A DNA stretch of 64,000 nt. Origin: Micromonospora marina. Its GTDB lineage: Bacteria; Actinomycetota; Actinomycetes; Mycobacteriales; Micromonosporaceae. Positions 9,357-18,351 of the stretch are shown here, in pieces. The notes below the pieces were generated by a model. The model saw only the letters and a list, made by a program, of their open reading frames with translations. It had not been told where the DNA came from and ran no database searches. The stretch spans positions 364,698 through 428,697 of the forward strand of contig NZ_FMCV01000002.1 of assembly GCF_900091565.1 (NCBI RefSeq), read 5' to 3'. A program made the translations under genes and the position numbers. Every line of letters starts with the position of its first letter. The stretch's first letter is position 1.

Positions 9357-10360
9357 TTCACGGAGACCTTGGCGGTGGTCGGCGCGTAGATCACCCACGC
9401 GTTGCCGGGCTGGGGGCGCAGGAGGTCACCGCCGTTGTCGGCGATCGTGCAGATCATGCCCAGGCCGGGCTTGCGCCACCGGCCCTTCGCGCTGTTCGGC
9501 CCGGACACCGCAAGCGCCGCGCCCTCACCGAAGACGTTCGCCGAGGGCAGCGAGCGCGGGGACGGATTGCGGACGTCCAGCGTGCGGTATTCCATCGTCA
9601 GCACGATGACGGAGGTGGCGGTCACGGTGACCTTGCCGACCTTGCCGACCCAGACGGACTTCGTCTGGTCGTACCGCCAGACCATCGGCGGGCCGCCGGA
9701 GACGGTGACGGTGAGTTCGGCGGCCGGCACGAGGTCACGGACGGCGAGCGCGTCGCCCTCGTCGGCGTGGTCGAGCGGCGGGGTGGGCGGCTGGCCGCCC
9801 TTCGGGGCGGCCTTGAGCAGCGCGGCGGTCGACGTGTAGTCGCCGGAGAAGACCTTGCTGTCGTCGTCGGGCGTGACGCCGCCGAGATCGGAGTTCTCGA
9901 ACTGGGTGAGGAAGCCGGTGGGGCCGCCGTCGTAGCCGACGAACGGACGCAGCACCGCGAGCGACCGGATGTCGACCGGCCGGATCTCGGTGACCGGGCC
10001 GATCTTGGTGGCGTCCCTGGAGTGGAACACAGCGGTCAGGTGCAGCGTGTCGGACTCGGCGAACTCGGCGTAGACCAGGTCGGCCGCGTCCAGGCCGGCC
10101 GGGGTGGTCGCGAGGCTCACCCGCAGCGGCACCGCGACCGCCTGGCGGGTGGCAGCGGCCGGGGTGCTCACCGGCGCACCGGTGAGCGGGCCGGTGGGCA
10201 GGGTCGGCGAGGCACTGGCCGCGGACGGCGAGGCGGTGGCGTCGCCCGGGTCCACCACCTTGATGTTGCCCGGCTCGGGCTCGGGCTCGCTGCACCCGGT
10301 CCCGACGCCGAGGACGACGGCGGGGGCGATGGCGGCGCGGAGCATCTGCCGGCGGTTCAC
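9353..10360 (-). CDS. DUF3048 (YerB-like) lipoprotein
   Basis: 335 aa from a GTG (10358-10360) that overlaps the Wzz stop (GTGA) and has GAGGA upstream. The signal peptide ends in a lipobox-like VGTGC, so a lipoprotein is expected. The body has the DUF3048 signature pattern (VYAEFAESDTLHLTAVFHS, then IGPVTEIRPVDIRSL), followed by the C-terminal half with WVIYAPTTAKVSV. The function of the family is not established. Its place between the co-polymerase and polymerase genes suggests an extracytoplasmic role in polymer assembly. Confidence 0.75.
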   Translation of the reverse strand: MNRRQMLRAAIAPAVVLGVGTGCSEPEPEPGNIKVVDPGDATASPSAASASPTLPTGPLTGAPVSTPAAATRQAVAVPLRVSLATTPAGLDAADLVYAEFAESDTLHLTAVFHSRDATKIGPVTEIRPVDIRSLAVLRPFVGYDGGPTGFLTQFENSDLGGVTPDDDSKVFSGDYTSTAALLKAAPKGGQPPTPPLDHADEGDALAVRDLVPAAELTVTVSGGPPMVWRYDQTKSVWVGKVGKVTVTATSVIVLTMEYRTLDVRNPSPRSLPSANVFGEGAALAVSGPNSAKGRWRKPGLGMICTIADNGGDLLRPQPGNAWVIYAPTTAKVSVK

Positions 10361-12225
10361 CCCAGATCCTCGCCGGAGTCGAGGGCGTAGCTACGGCCGT
10401 CGCCGTCACCCCGGGAGCGGTAGGTGCCGCCGGTGCCGTTGAGCGGCACGGGCTTGCCCGGCGTGCCCTGGTTGCCCTGGTTGCCCGGCGTGCCCGGGGT
10501 GCCGGGGTTGGCCGGTGGGGTGGCCTTGCCCGGGGCCGGCTTGGCCGGGCCGGGACGGGACGACTGCATACGCGGCAGCACCATCGTCGACTCGGCGGAC
10601 GGGCCGGGGCTCGGCCGGGGCTTGGGCCGGTTGGCCGGTGCCGCCGGGGCGCTCGCCGCGCCCGCTGTGCCCGCGGCACCCGAGCTGCCTGAGGACGCCG
10701 GGCGCGCGGCGCCGGCCGCCGGTGCGGGCAGGCGCGGGGCCAGCACGGCACCGATCACCGGGGCATTGACCTGCTCGAACTGCTGCAACGCGGCGGTGAT
10801 CTCGCCGCTACGGGTCTTGCCCGCCTCGGCCACCATGATCACGGCGTCGACGTACCGGCCCAGGGCCTGGGCCTCCACGGCGAACGTGGGCTGCGCGGTC
10901 TCGATGATCACGTGGTCGAAGCGCGCGGACAGCTCGTGCAGGATCTCCAGCAGCCCGGCGACCGGCAGCTCGACCTCCGCGTCCAGGTCGCCGGGCACCA
11001 GCACCCGGAGCTGGCCCAGCCCCGGCACCGGCGCGAGCGCCTTGAGCGGCGGCACGTCGCGGCGCAGCACCGAGGCCAGGTTGTGCCGCCCCTCGGCCAC
11101 GCCGGTGATGGTGCCCACCGTCGAGTCGGGCTTGGTGGTGATCAGCGCGACCTGCTGGCCGGTGCGGGCGTACGCGGCGGCGAGGTTGGCGGCGACGAAC
11201 CCGGCGGCGGTGCCGGCCGAGGCGTCGCAGATCAGCAGCTGGCGGCCGCGTCCGCCCTGTGCCGGTTCGGGCACGGCGGACAGCAGCACGTTGCGCAGCC
11301 GGCCCAGCTCGCGGGAGACCCGGTGCGTGGCCGGCAGGACGGCGAGCGATGGCGTGCGGACCGGCAGCTCCAGCAGCAGCGGCAGGCCGACCCGGTCGGC
11401 GATGTCACGGCCGCGCCGGATCCGGGTGTCGAGCCGGTCCAGCACCAGCGCGAGCACGATGCCGAGCAACAGGCCCGCGCCCATGCCGCTGGCGAGGTTG
11501 AGCGTGCGGTTCGGCGAGCTGGGCGAGTCGGGCAGCCGGGCGTCGGAGATGATCTCGCCGGGGTCGGAGCCGGCCGACACCAGCGGGCTGAGCCGGTTGT
11601 TCAGGCTGGTGATCTGGCTGGTCAGGACGTTCCGCTCGGCCTCGGCCCGCTCCCGCTCGGGCGAGTTCGACGGCGCCGCCGCGATCCGGCCGGCGACCGC
11701 GCTGAGCGCCTTGTTCAGGTCGGCGATCTGCTGCTTGAGCGCGTTGGTCTCGTTCTCCAGCGTCTTCTGCGCGGTGGCCTTGCGCAGGTCCAGGTACGCC
11801 TGGGCGAACGCGTGCGAGCCCGACTGGGCACCCTCGGGGCTGTTCGCCTCGTACGCCACCTGGAGGATCTGGCTGTTCGGCGGAACCTTGACGGTCACCG
11901 ACTTGACGAGCTGGTCGGCCCCGGTGTCGACCTTCATCAGCGCCTTGGCACGCTCGGCCACCACCAGGGAGCGGACCACCTGGGCCTCGGTGTCGAGGTT
12001 GACCTTGGCGTTGGGGTTGCTCTCCGCGCCCGAGCCGAGCGGGCGCACCAGCAGCGACGTGGTCGAGGTGTAGCGGGCCTCCTGGATCTGGCTCAGCGCC
12101 AGTCCGCCGCCCAGGCCGAGGGCCGCGGCGAGCAGCAGGATCCACCAGCGGCGGCGCAGCCAGCCCAGGTAGGCCATCAGGGCAAGACCGTCGGCATCGC
12201 TCTCGGCCAAATGGGGTGAGGGCAT
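10357..12225 (-). CDS. Wzz-type chain-length regulator fused to a degenerate CpsD/BY-kinase-like domain
   Basis: 622 aa from the ATG at 12225 (AGGGAG upstream); the frame stays open further but has no better start. It begins with a Wzz domain: a first membrane segment (RRRWWILLLAAALGLGGG, about residues 25-42), a periplasmic helical region, and a second membrane segment near residues 240-260 preceded by PSSPNRTLNLA. A P-loop-type domain follows, but the expected Walker A Gly-Lys-Thr/Ser is absent (ICDASAGTAAGFVAANLA) and the Walker B equivalent reads VIIETAQP. The tail is Pro/Ala/Gly-rich and disordered, with only two Tyr near the end. It probably controls chain length without kinase activity. 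Confidence 0.8.
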   Translation of the reverse strand: MPSPHLAESDADGLALMAYLGWLRRRWWILLLAAALGLGGGLALSQIQEARYTSTTSLLVRPLGSGAESNPNAKVNLDTEAQVVRSLVVAERAKALMKVDTGADQLVKSVTVKVPPNSQILQVAYEANSPEGAQSGSHAFAQAYLDLRKATAQKTLENETNALKQQIADLNKALSAVAGRIAAAPSNSPERERAEAERNVLTSQITSLNNRLSPLVSAGSDPGEIISDARLPDSPSSPNRTLNLASGMGAGLLLGIVLALVLDRLDTRIRRGRDIADRVGLPLLLELPVRTPSLAVLPATHRVSRELGRLRNVLLSAVPEPAQGGRGRQLLICDASAGTAAGFVAANLAAAYARTGQQVALITTKPDSTVGTITGVAEGRHNLASVLRRDVPPLKALAPVPGLGQLRVLVPGDLDAEVELPVAGLLEILHELSARFDHVIIETAQPTFAVEAQALGRYVDAVIMVAEAGKTRSGEITAALQQFEQVNAPVIGAVLAPRLPAPAAGAARPASSGSSGAAGTAGAASAPAAPANRPKPRPSPGPSAESTMVLPRMQSSRPGPAKPAPGKATPPANPGTPGTPGNQGNQGTPGKPVPLNGTGGTYRSRGDGDGRSYALDSGEDLG

Positions 12226-12726
12226 CAGAGTCTGTCGCTCCCTTTCGACCGAGCCGGGCAGTCCACGGCACAGCTGGACCTGACCGTGGCCTTGAGTGTC
12301 CCCGATCCGAACGACGAGGGAAAGTCTGCTCACGTTCCGGTAAGCCTGCCCGGGTGTGGGCAGCCCGCGTGGAAATGGCCGATCGGCGCTGACCATTCGG
12401 CGGGTTTCCCGGCGTCGGGCCCGACCTGCCCCCGGACAAGCCGGCGTCGCCGACGGCTCTCGTGCGGAGCGGTGACGGAATCCTGACACATCTCACTTTC
12501 TTCTGGTGGCCCGCCCCGGCGGGCCCGGCGCACACCGGGCTGACCTGGACGGCGGCCGGTCGATGCACATCCCAGTGACGGGAATCAGGAGGCGAGCCGA
12601 CCGGCGCGTCAGGATCCGTCCAATGGCCCCTTCAGTTGCCCAGGGGCGCGCCAGTAGGTTGTCAGGGCGCGTCCGAGGGGCTTTCACAAAAATCCGGACG
12701 CGTCATCCGCGTACGGGAGGAAGTTT
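12226..12726. promoter_or_regulatory. Divergent intergenic region between the two polysaccharide operons
   Basis: 501 bases without a supported gene, separating the minus-strand Wzz operon from the plus-strand PssD operon. It must hold promoters for both. The long length suggests untranslated leaders or regulator sites, but no riboswitch class or clear -35/-10 pair could be recognised by eye. The ribosome-binding site of the plus operon is the GGGAGG just before the GTG at 12727. Confidence 0.5.
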
Positions 12727-13203
12727 GTGGTGAGCGGGTCAACCGAGGACTCGGGGCAGGTCCTGCTGGTGGGTTCCAGTGGCGGGCACCTGGCCCAGCT
12801 CCTGGCCCTGGAACCGTGGTACCGGGATCGGCGCCGCGCATGGGTAACGTTCGACACCCCCGACGCGCGCTCGCTGCTCGCCGGTGAGGACGTGGTCTGG
12901 GCGCACCATCCCACCACGCGCAACATCAAGAACCTGGTACGCAACGCGTTCCTCGCGCTGAAGGTGATCCGCCGGCGTCAGGTCGACGCGGTGGTCACGA
13001 CCGGCGCCGGAGTCGCCCTGCCGTTCGTGGTGGCGGCCCGCATGCGCAAGATCCCGACGGTCTACATCGAGGTGTACGACCGGATCGACAGCGCGACGCT
13101 CACCGCCCGGCTCTGCCGTCCCTTCCTCTCCGCGATGCTCGTGCAGTGGGACGAGCAGCGCCGGATGTACCCGGAGGCCACCGTCGTGGGGAACCTCCTG
13201 TGA
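12727..13203 (+). CDS. PssD/Alg14-like glycosyltransferase subunit
   Basis: 158 aa, GTG start with GGGAGG upstream. The N-terminus VLLVGSSGGHLAQLL is the conserved Gly-rich loop of the Alg14/PssD/CpsF group. It continues with VDAVVTTGAGVALPFVVAAR and ends with VQWDEQRRMYPEATVVGNLL. In such systems this half anchors the enzyme to the membrane and binds the lipid acceptor, while the Alg13/PssE half binds the nucleotide sugar. The next gene is that partner and overlaps it by four bases. Confidence 0.85.
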   Translation: MVSGSTEDSGQVLLVGSSGGHLAQLLALEPWYRDRRRAWVTFDTPDARSLLAGEDVVWAHHPTTRNIKNLVRNAFLALKVIRRRQVDAVVTTGAGVALPFVVAARMRKIPTVYIEVYDRIDSATLTARLCRPFLSAMLVQWDEQRRMYPEATVVGNLL

Positions 13204-13775
13204 TCCCCCGGCAGCGGGACCGGCGTTCCGCGGCGCCGTACGTGCTGGTCGTGGTCGGCACCGACGTGCACCGCTTCGACCGGCTGGTCGGCTGGCTGGA
13301 GCGCTGGCACGCGGCCCGGCCCGAGGTGCGGCTGGTCCTCCAGTACGGCCACAGCCGCACCCCGGCCCTGCCCGAGGCCACCCCCTTCCTCGGCCACGAG
13401 GAACTCCAGCGGGCGATGGCGGAGGCGACGCTCGTGGTCAGCCACGGCGGCCCGGCCACCATCACCGAGGCCCGGCGCAACGGCCACCTGCCGATCGTGG
13501 TGCCCCGCGACCCGTCGCACGACGAGCACGTCGACAACCACCAGCAGCTGTTCTCCCGCCGTCTCGGCGCGGCCGGCATGGTCCGGCTGTGCGAGTCCGA
13601 GGCCGAGCTGCTCGCCGCGCTGGACGAAGGGCTGGCCGACCCGAGCCGGTTCGTCCTGGCCGCCGACCCGGGCCGCCCGGACCCGCGCGCCGAGGCGGTC
13701 GCCCGCGTCGGCGCGGTGATCGACGATCTGGTGGCCCGACGGGTACGGCAGCGAGCCGTCGGGCGTCGCGGATGA
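13200..13775 (+). CDS. PssE/Alg13-like glycosyltransferase subunit
   Basis: 191 aa from a GTG at 13200 overlapping the PssD stop (GTGA). It has the glycosyltransferase family 28 C-terminal fold: VLVVVGTDVHRFDRLV near the start, then FLGHEELQRAMAEATLVVSHGGPATITEA, with the nucleotide-sugar-binding HGG, and VPRDPSHDEHVDNHQ. Together with the preceding gene it should form one two-subunit glycosyltransferase that extends the lipid-linked repeat unit. Confidence 0.85.
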   Translation: MIPRQRDRRSAAPYVLVVVGTDVHRFDRLVGWLERWHAARPEVRLVLQYGHSRTPALPEATPFLGHEELQRAMAEATLVVSHGGPATITEARRNGHLPIVVPRDPSHDEHVDNHQQLFSRRLGAAGMVRLCESEAELLAALDEGLADPSRFVLAADPGRPDPRAEAVARVGAVIDDLVARRVRQRAVGRRG

Positions 13776-14773
13776 GCGCCGCGGATCCGGCATCGCCGCG
13801 GGTCCTCTTCGTCGGCGGCCTCGGCCGCAGCGGTTCCACGCTGCTGGAACTGCTGTTGGCGCAGAGCGCCGACGTGTGCGCCGTGGGTGAGGTGGTGCAC
13901 CTGTGGGAGCGGGCGCTCGGCGCCGACGAGCGGTGCGGCTGCGGTGAGCGGTTCACCGCCTGCCCGTTCTGGCGGCAGGTCGGCGACCAGGCGTTCGGCG
14001 GCTGGGCCGCGGTCGACCGGGACGACGTGCTGGCGCTCAAGGACCGCGTCGACCGGACCCGGCACATCCCCCGGCTCGCCAAGGAGGCGCTCCCGCCGGA
14101 GCAGCTGGCCGACGTCCGCCGCTACGCCGACCTGTACACCCGGATCTACCGGGCCGCGCTGTCGGTGACCGGCGCCCGGGTGGTGGTGGACTCCAGCAAG
14201 CACGCCTCGCTCGCCTTCGCGTTGCGCTGGGCCGAAGGGCTGGACCTGCGGGTGCTGCACCTGGTCCGGGACAGCCGGGCGGTGGCGTACTCGTGGGGCA
14301 AGCAGGTGCGCCGCCCCGAGGTGGTCGACGGCGAGGACTTCATGCCCACCTTCTCGCCGTTCGAGGTGAGCAAGCTGTGGACCGCGCAGAACGCGGCGTT
14401 CCACCTGCTCGCCTCCCGGGCGAAGGTGCTGCGGCTGCGGTACGAGGACTTCACCGCGGACCCGGCCGGCACCGTCGGCCGGGTGCGGGACTTCGCCGGC
14501 CTGCCGGACGACCCGGCGGCGCTGCGCATCCTGTCCGGAGCTGACGACACCGGCGCGGCGCCCGCACCGGCCGCGCCGTTCCGCGCGCACAGCGTCGCCG
14601 GCAACCCGCTGCGGTTCAGCGGCGGGCCGTTGACGGTACGCCGGGACGAGGCGTGGCGGGACCGCCTGCCGCGCCGTAGCCGTGCCGTGGTCAGCCTGGC
14701 CACGCTTCCCCTGCGGGTCCGCTACGGCTATCTGGGCCAGCGGGGATCCGACGAGTCCGTGGAGAGAGCATGA
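13772..14773 (+). CDS. Sulfotransferase family protein
   Basis: 333 aa from the ATG at 13772, overlapping the previous stop (ATGA). The PAPS loop is FVGGLGRSGSTLLELLL (about residues 12-28), and the 3'-phosphate-binding region is LHLVRDSRAVAYSWGKQV near residue 165. A CGCGERFTACPFW motif (about residues 52-64) is typical of a sulfotransferase subgroup found in actinobacterial glycan clusters. It is the only sulfotransferase of the plus-strand operon and the third in the locus. Confidence 0.85.
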   Translation: MSAADPASPRVLFVGGLGRSGSTLLELLLAQSADVCAVGEVVHLWERALGADERCGCGERFTACPFWRQVGDQAFGGWAAVDRDDVLALKDRVDRTRHIPRLAKEALPPEQLADVRRYADLYTRIYRAALSVTGARVVVDSSKHASLAFALRWAEGLDLRVLHLVRDSRAVAYSWGKQVRRPEVVDGEDFMPTFSPFEVSKLWTAQNAAFHLLASRAKVLRLRYEDFTADPAGTVGRVRDFAGLPDDPAALRILSGADDTGAAPAPAAPFRAHSVAGNPLRFSGGPLTVRRDEAWRDRLPRRSRAVVSLATLPLRVRYGYLGQRGSDESVERA

Positions 14774-15684
14774 GTGGTCCGAGCATCTCCGTCGTCGTAC
14801 CGACGCGGGACCGTCCGGAGCTGCTGCGTGCGGCGCTCGACGCGATCCTCAGCCAGGCGCACCCGGGCCTGATCGAGGCGATCGTGGTCTACGACCAGTC
14901 CGAGCCGGACCGGTCGCTGGAGACCGACCGGGGTGACCGCCGGATCCGGGTGGTCACCAACACCCGTACCGCCGGGCTGGCCGGCGCGCGCAACACCGGC
15001 ATCGAGGCCGCCACCGGCGACTGGGTGGCGTTCTGCGACGACGACGACGAGTGGCTGCCGGGCAAGCTGGCCGCCCAGTTCGGGGCGCTCGACGCGCATC
15101 CGGACGGCGCGCTGGTGAGCTGCGGCATCCGGGTCAGCTACGACGACCGTACGGTGGACCGCTCGCTGGACCGGGCCCGGATCTCGCTGGAGGCGCTGCT
15201 GCGGGACCGGCTCACCGAGCTGCACCCGTCCACGTTCCTGATCCGCCGGGCCGCGCTGCTGGACGCGATCGGGCTGGTGGACGAGCAGATCCCGGGCAGC
15301 TACGCGGAGGACTACGAGTTCCTGCTCCGGGCCGCCCGCTACGCCCCGCTGGTCAATGTGGAGAGCCCGTACGTGCTGGTCCGCTGGCACAAGCGGTCCT
15401 ACTTCGCGCAGCGCTGGGAGACCATCTCGACCGCGTTGCAGTGGCTGCTGCGCCGCTACCCGGAGTTCGCCACGGTGCCGCACGGCGAGGCGCGGGTCGC
15501 CGGGCAGATCGCCTTCGCGCAGGCGGCCATGGGCAACCGGCGCGACGCGGTCCGCTGGGCCCGGCGCACGCTGGCCCGCAACCCGAAGGAGCCGCGCGCC
15601 TACCTGGCGCTGGCGGTGGCGAGCCGGGCGGTGCAGGCCGACCGGGTGCTGCGCACGCTGCACAAGCGCGGCCGGGGCATCTGA
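14770..15684 (+). CDS. Glycosyltransferase family 2
   Basis: 304 aa, overlapping the sulfotransferase stop by four bases. GT-A fold signature: SVVVPTRDRPELLRAALDAI at the N-terminus, GLAGARNTGIEAATGDWVAF before the metal-binding acidic run CDDDDEWLPGK (about residues 90-100), and AEDYEFLLRAARY near residue 178. The C-terminal 60 residues look like a helical TPR-like extension. It probably adds one sugar to the lipid-linked precursor. Confidence 0.88.
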   Translation: MSGPSISVVVPTRDRPELLRAALDAILSQAHPGLIEAIVVYDQSEPDRSLETDRGDRRIRVVTNTRTAGLAGARNTGIEAATGDWVAFCDDDDEWLPGKLAAQFGALDAHPDGALVSCGIRVSYDDRTVDRSLDRARISLEALLRDRLTELHPSTFLIRRAALLDAIGLVDEQIPGSYAEDYEFLLRAARYAPLVNVESPYVLVRWHKRSYFAQRWETISTALQWLLRRYPEFATVPHGEARVAGQIAFAQAAMGNRRDAVRWARRTLARNPKEPRAYLALAVASRAVQADRVLRTLHKRGRGI

Positions 15685-15695
15685 GCCGTACGCGT

Positions 15696-15727
15696 GACGG
15701 GCGGGCGACCTCGGTCGCCCGCCCGTC
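15696..15727. terminator. Bidirectional hairpin terminator
   Basis: A perfect 15-bp inverted repeat (15696-15710 and 15713-15727) separated by two bases lies between the convergent GT2 and GH26-like genes. There is no long U-tract, as usual for high-GC actinobacteria. Confidence 0.8.
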
Positions 15728-15742
15728 GTCGTTGCGCTGCGG

Positions 15743-17371
15743 TCAGGCCGTGCAGAAGGACTTCCACGCCTGGATGCTCGGCTGGTCGAGCAGCCGGAAG
15801 TCGCCCTGGTGGACCGTCTGGTTGTAGTACGCCACGAACTCCGGCCGCTGGCCGTTGAGGAAGCCGGTCATCGACCGGATCCAGGCCGCCCGGCCGGAGC
15901 CGGAGTCACCCGGGACCAGGTCGCTGCCGGTCTCCGCGACGCCCCACGGCTTGCCGAGTGCCTTGGACTTGCTGATCATCGCGCCGTAGATCTCCTGCGG
16001 CGGGGCGTACCGCTTCCACTTGACGCCCCAGTTGTAGCAGTCCCAGCCGAGCGCCTCGATCACGTCGCCGCCCGGGTAGAACGCGTCGAAGCTGCGCCCG
16101 GACTTCGGGTCGAGCGTCCAGCACATCAGGATCAGCGTGTTGATCAGTTTGGGGTTGCCGGTCCGGTCGGCCAGGCCGGCGATCCGCTTCCATGCCGTTC
16201 GGTACGCCGTCGTGGTGAACGCGCCGCGCTCGACGTCGTCCTCCGGCTCGTGGAAGTACGACCAGTAGACGTTGTGCTCGCGCGGGATCGAGGCGAACCA
16301 GGAGGTCAGGTGGGAGTCGAACTTGCCGGTGTTGACCTCTTGCGGCGACGCCTTGAAGGACACCACCACGGTCCGGTCCACCACGTCGGCCCGGCTGCCG
16401 GACCAGGCCGGCGGCAGGCCGGGGAAGAAGATCCGGGCCATCCGCAGCTTGCCGAAGGTCCGGTCGGACCGGGTCAGCGCCTGGCCGAACGTCTCCCCGT
16501 TCTGCACCCCGATCGAGGCGCCGGGCAGCGTCAGTCGCGTACCGGTGAAGCTCGGCCCGGCGGCGTCCGCGGAGGCCGACGGGCGAGCCGAGGGCTTGCT
16601 GCCGAGGCCCTGGTCGGCGCCCGGGGACGCGTCGGGGCCGGCCGGCTTGCCCGGTCCCATCGAGGTCGCCGGCCCGACCGAGCCCGGCGTTCCGCCCGCC
16701 TGCCGGTCCGTCGAGTCGGGCCGCAGCGTGGCCACCGCGACTCCGCTGCCGGTCACGGCCAGGACCACCGCTGCCGCGACGGCGACGCGCCAGCGCCGCC
16801 GGGAGCCGCCGGACGACGGCGCGGGCGCCGGGGCGAGCGGCGGCGCGGGCGGCCGGCCCGGTCCGGCGGTGGCCGGTCCGTGTGGAACATCCACCGGGGG
16901 CGGGCCGGTCAGGGTGGCTGTCGCCGCGGTGCCCGCGGCCCAGCCCGCCTCGCCCGCGGGCCCGGGCCCGCCGGGCTCGTCGTGCGCCGTCCAGCCGGTG
17001 TGGCCGTCCGCCGGCCCGGACTGCGTGGCCCAGGCGTCGTCGGACGGCCCACCCTGCGGCCGGGCGGCGTCGCCGTGGCCCGCCGGCCCGTGCTGCGGCC
17101 GGACGCCGTCCTGCTGCGGCGCCCAGCCGTTCGCCGTGCCGGGTACGGCGTCCCAGCCGGCCGGGTCGTGCCCCGGCCCGTCGTGGTGACCGGCGTCGTG
17201 CCGGTCGCGCTCGGGCCAGGGCAGGTCACCGCCCGGCCGGGCCGGCGGTGGTGACGTGCTCTCGACCTCCGGCCAGGGCAGCGAAGGGCTGGCCTGGCGC
17301 GGAATGTCCTGACCCGGCCACAGGCCGGTCGGCTGCCCGAAGGCATTGTGCGGCTCTCGGTCGGCCGGCAT
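15743..17371 (-). CDS. GH26-like membrane-anchored glycosidase
   Basis: 542 aa. The first ~190 residues are Pro/Gly/His/Asp-rich and look disordered and cytoplasmic. A single membrane segment follows (RRRWRVAVAAAVVLAVTG, about residues 188-210), then a Ser/Pro/Gly linker. The C-terminal ~270 residues form a TIM-barrel glycosidase: SYFHEPEDD carries the likely acid/base Glu and WGVAETGSD the likely nucleophile Glu. It is related in fold to the lipoprotein at 2057-3124 but clearly divergent. It faces the plus-strand operon and probably acts on the exported polymer. Confidence 0.7.
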   Translation of the reverse strand: MPADREPHNAFGQPTGLWPGQDIPRQASPSLPWPEVESTSPPPARPGGDLPWPERDRHDAGHHDGPGHDPAGWDAVPGTANGWAPQQDGVRPQHGPAGHGDAARPQGGPSDDAWATQSGPADGHTGWTAHDEPGGPGPAGEAGWAAGTAATATLTGPPPVDVPHGPATAGPGRPPAPPLAPAPAPSSGGSRRRWRVAVAAAVVLAVTGSGVAVATLRPDSTDRQAGGTPGSVGPATSMGPGKPAGPDASPGADQGLGSKPSARPSASADAAGPSFTGTRLTLPGASIGVQNGETFGQALTRSDRTFGKLRMARIFFPGLPPAWSGSRADVVDRTVVVSFKASPQEVNTGKFDSHLTSWFASIPREHNVYWSYFHEPEDDVERGAFTTTAYRTAWKRIAGLADRTGNPKLINTLILMCWTLDPKSGRSFDAFYPGGDVIEALGWDCYNWGVKWKRYAPPQEIYGAMISKSKALGKPWGVAETGSDLVPGDSGSGRAAWIRSMTGFLNGQRPEFVAYYNQTVHQGDFRLLDQPSIQAWKSFCTA

Positions 17372-17472
17372 GACCCTCCCTGGCTGTCGGCGGCCCGTGG
17401 TCGGGGCTCAGATCGCCACGCATACCTGCCCGACGATAACCCTCATCCACCTGGCCGTACGTACCGTGACAC

Positions 17473-18351
17473 TCAGCCGAACGCCCCACCCTGATTGCCG
17501 GTGACGGTCGAAGCGGGCATCTCGACCCCGGTCCGGGCGATCGCGTCGAGCAACTGGTCGGCCAGTTCCGGCCGGCAGACCAGCAGATCGGGCAGTCGCG
17601 GATCGGCGCGGTTGTAGCGCAGCGGCGAACCGTCGATCCGGGACGCGTGCATGCCCGCACCGAGCGCCACCGCGACCGGGGCGGCACTGTCCCACTCGTA
17701 CTGACCGCCCGCGTGGACGTACGCGTCGACCTCGCCGGTCACCACCGCGCAGACCTTCACACCGGCCGACCCCATCGGCACGGCGGTGGCGCCGAGCATC
17801 TCGACCAGCTCGCCCACGAACGCCGGCGGGCGGCTGCGGCTCACCGCGATCCGGATCGGCCCGTCGGACGCCTTCGGCTGCGGGCAGGTGGTGCCGAGCA
17901 CGAGCGGCGCACCGTCCACCGAGGTCCGGGCCGGCATGCCCACCGCACCGGCGACCAGGGCGCCGTCGGGGGCGGCGGAGCGCTGCCAGAGCGCCACGTG
18001 CACCGCCCAGTCGTCCCGCCCCTCCTCGGAGAACTCGCGCGTGCCGTCCAGCGGGTCGATGATCCAGACCCGGTCCGCCTCGTGCCGCGGCGCGCGCTCG
18101 CCCTCCGCCCACGCGCGTCGCGCGTCGGCCTCCTCCTCGGAGAGCACCGCGTCGGCCGGCCGCAGCCGGGCCAGCGCCGCCGTCATCAGCTCGTGCGACG
18201 CGCGGTCGCCGGCGTCCTTGAGCGCCTTCGGGTCGGCGAAGCCCTGCCGGTCCCGCAGCGCGGTGAGCGCCCTGCCGGCCTCGGTCGCCAGCCACTGCGC
18301 GAACCGCTGGTCGTCGAGCCGTCCCGCCTCGTCCTCGGTCACGAGCCCCAT
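17473..18351 (-). CDS. cysQ: 3'(2'),5'-bisphosphate nucleotidase CysQ / inositol monophosphatase family
   Basis: 292 aa from the ATG at 18351; a GTG three codons later (after GGATGGGGCTC) is an equally good start. It carries the family metal-binding motifs: LSEEEAD and the signature WIIDPLDGTREF (about residues 105-116), plus a C-terminal WDSAAPVAVALGAG. CysQ removes the 3'-phosphate of PAP, the by-product of PAPS-dependent sulfotransferases, which otherwise inhibits them. Its nearness to three sulfotransferases fits this role, although it is not in the same operon. Confidence 0.82.
   Translation of the reverse strand: MGLVTEDEAGRLDDQRFAQWLATEAGRALTALRDRQGFADPKALKDAGDRASHELMTAALARLRPADAVLSEEEADARRAWAEGERAPRHEADRVWIIDPLDGTREFSEEGRDDWAVHVALWQRSAAPDGALVAGAVGMPARTSVDGAPLVLGTTCPQPKASDGPIRIAVSRSRPPAFVGELVEMLGATAVPMGSAGVKVCAVVTGEVDAYVHAGGQYEWDSAAPVAVALGAGMHASRIDGSPLRYNRADPRLPDLLVCRPELADQLLDAIARTGVEMPASTVTGNQGGAFG

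Noticed and set aside
12226..12726. Possible riboswitch in the leader of the polysaccharide operons
   Set aside because: No cobalamin, c-di-GMP or ydaO core could be recognised by eye; needs a covariance-model search.
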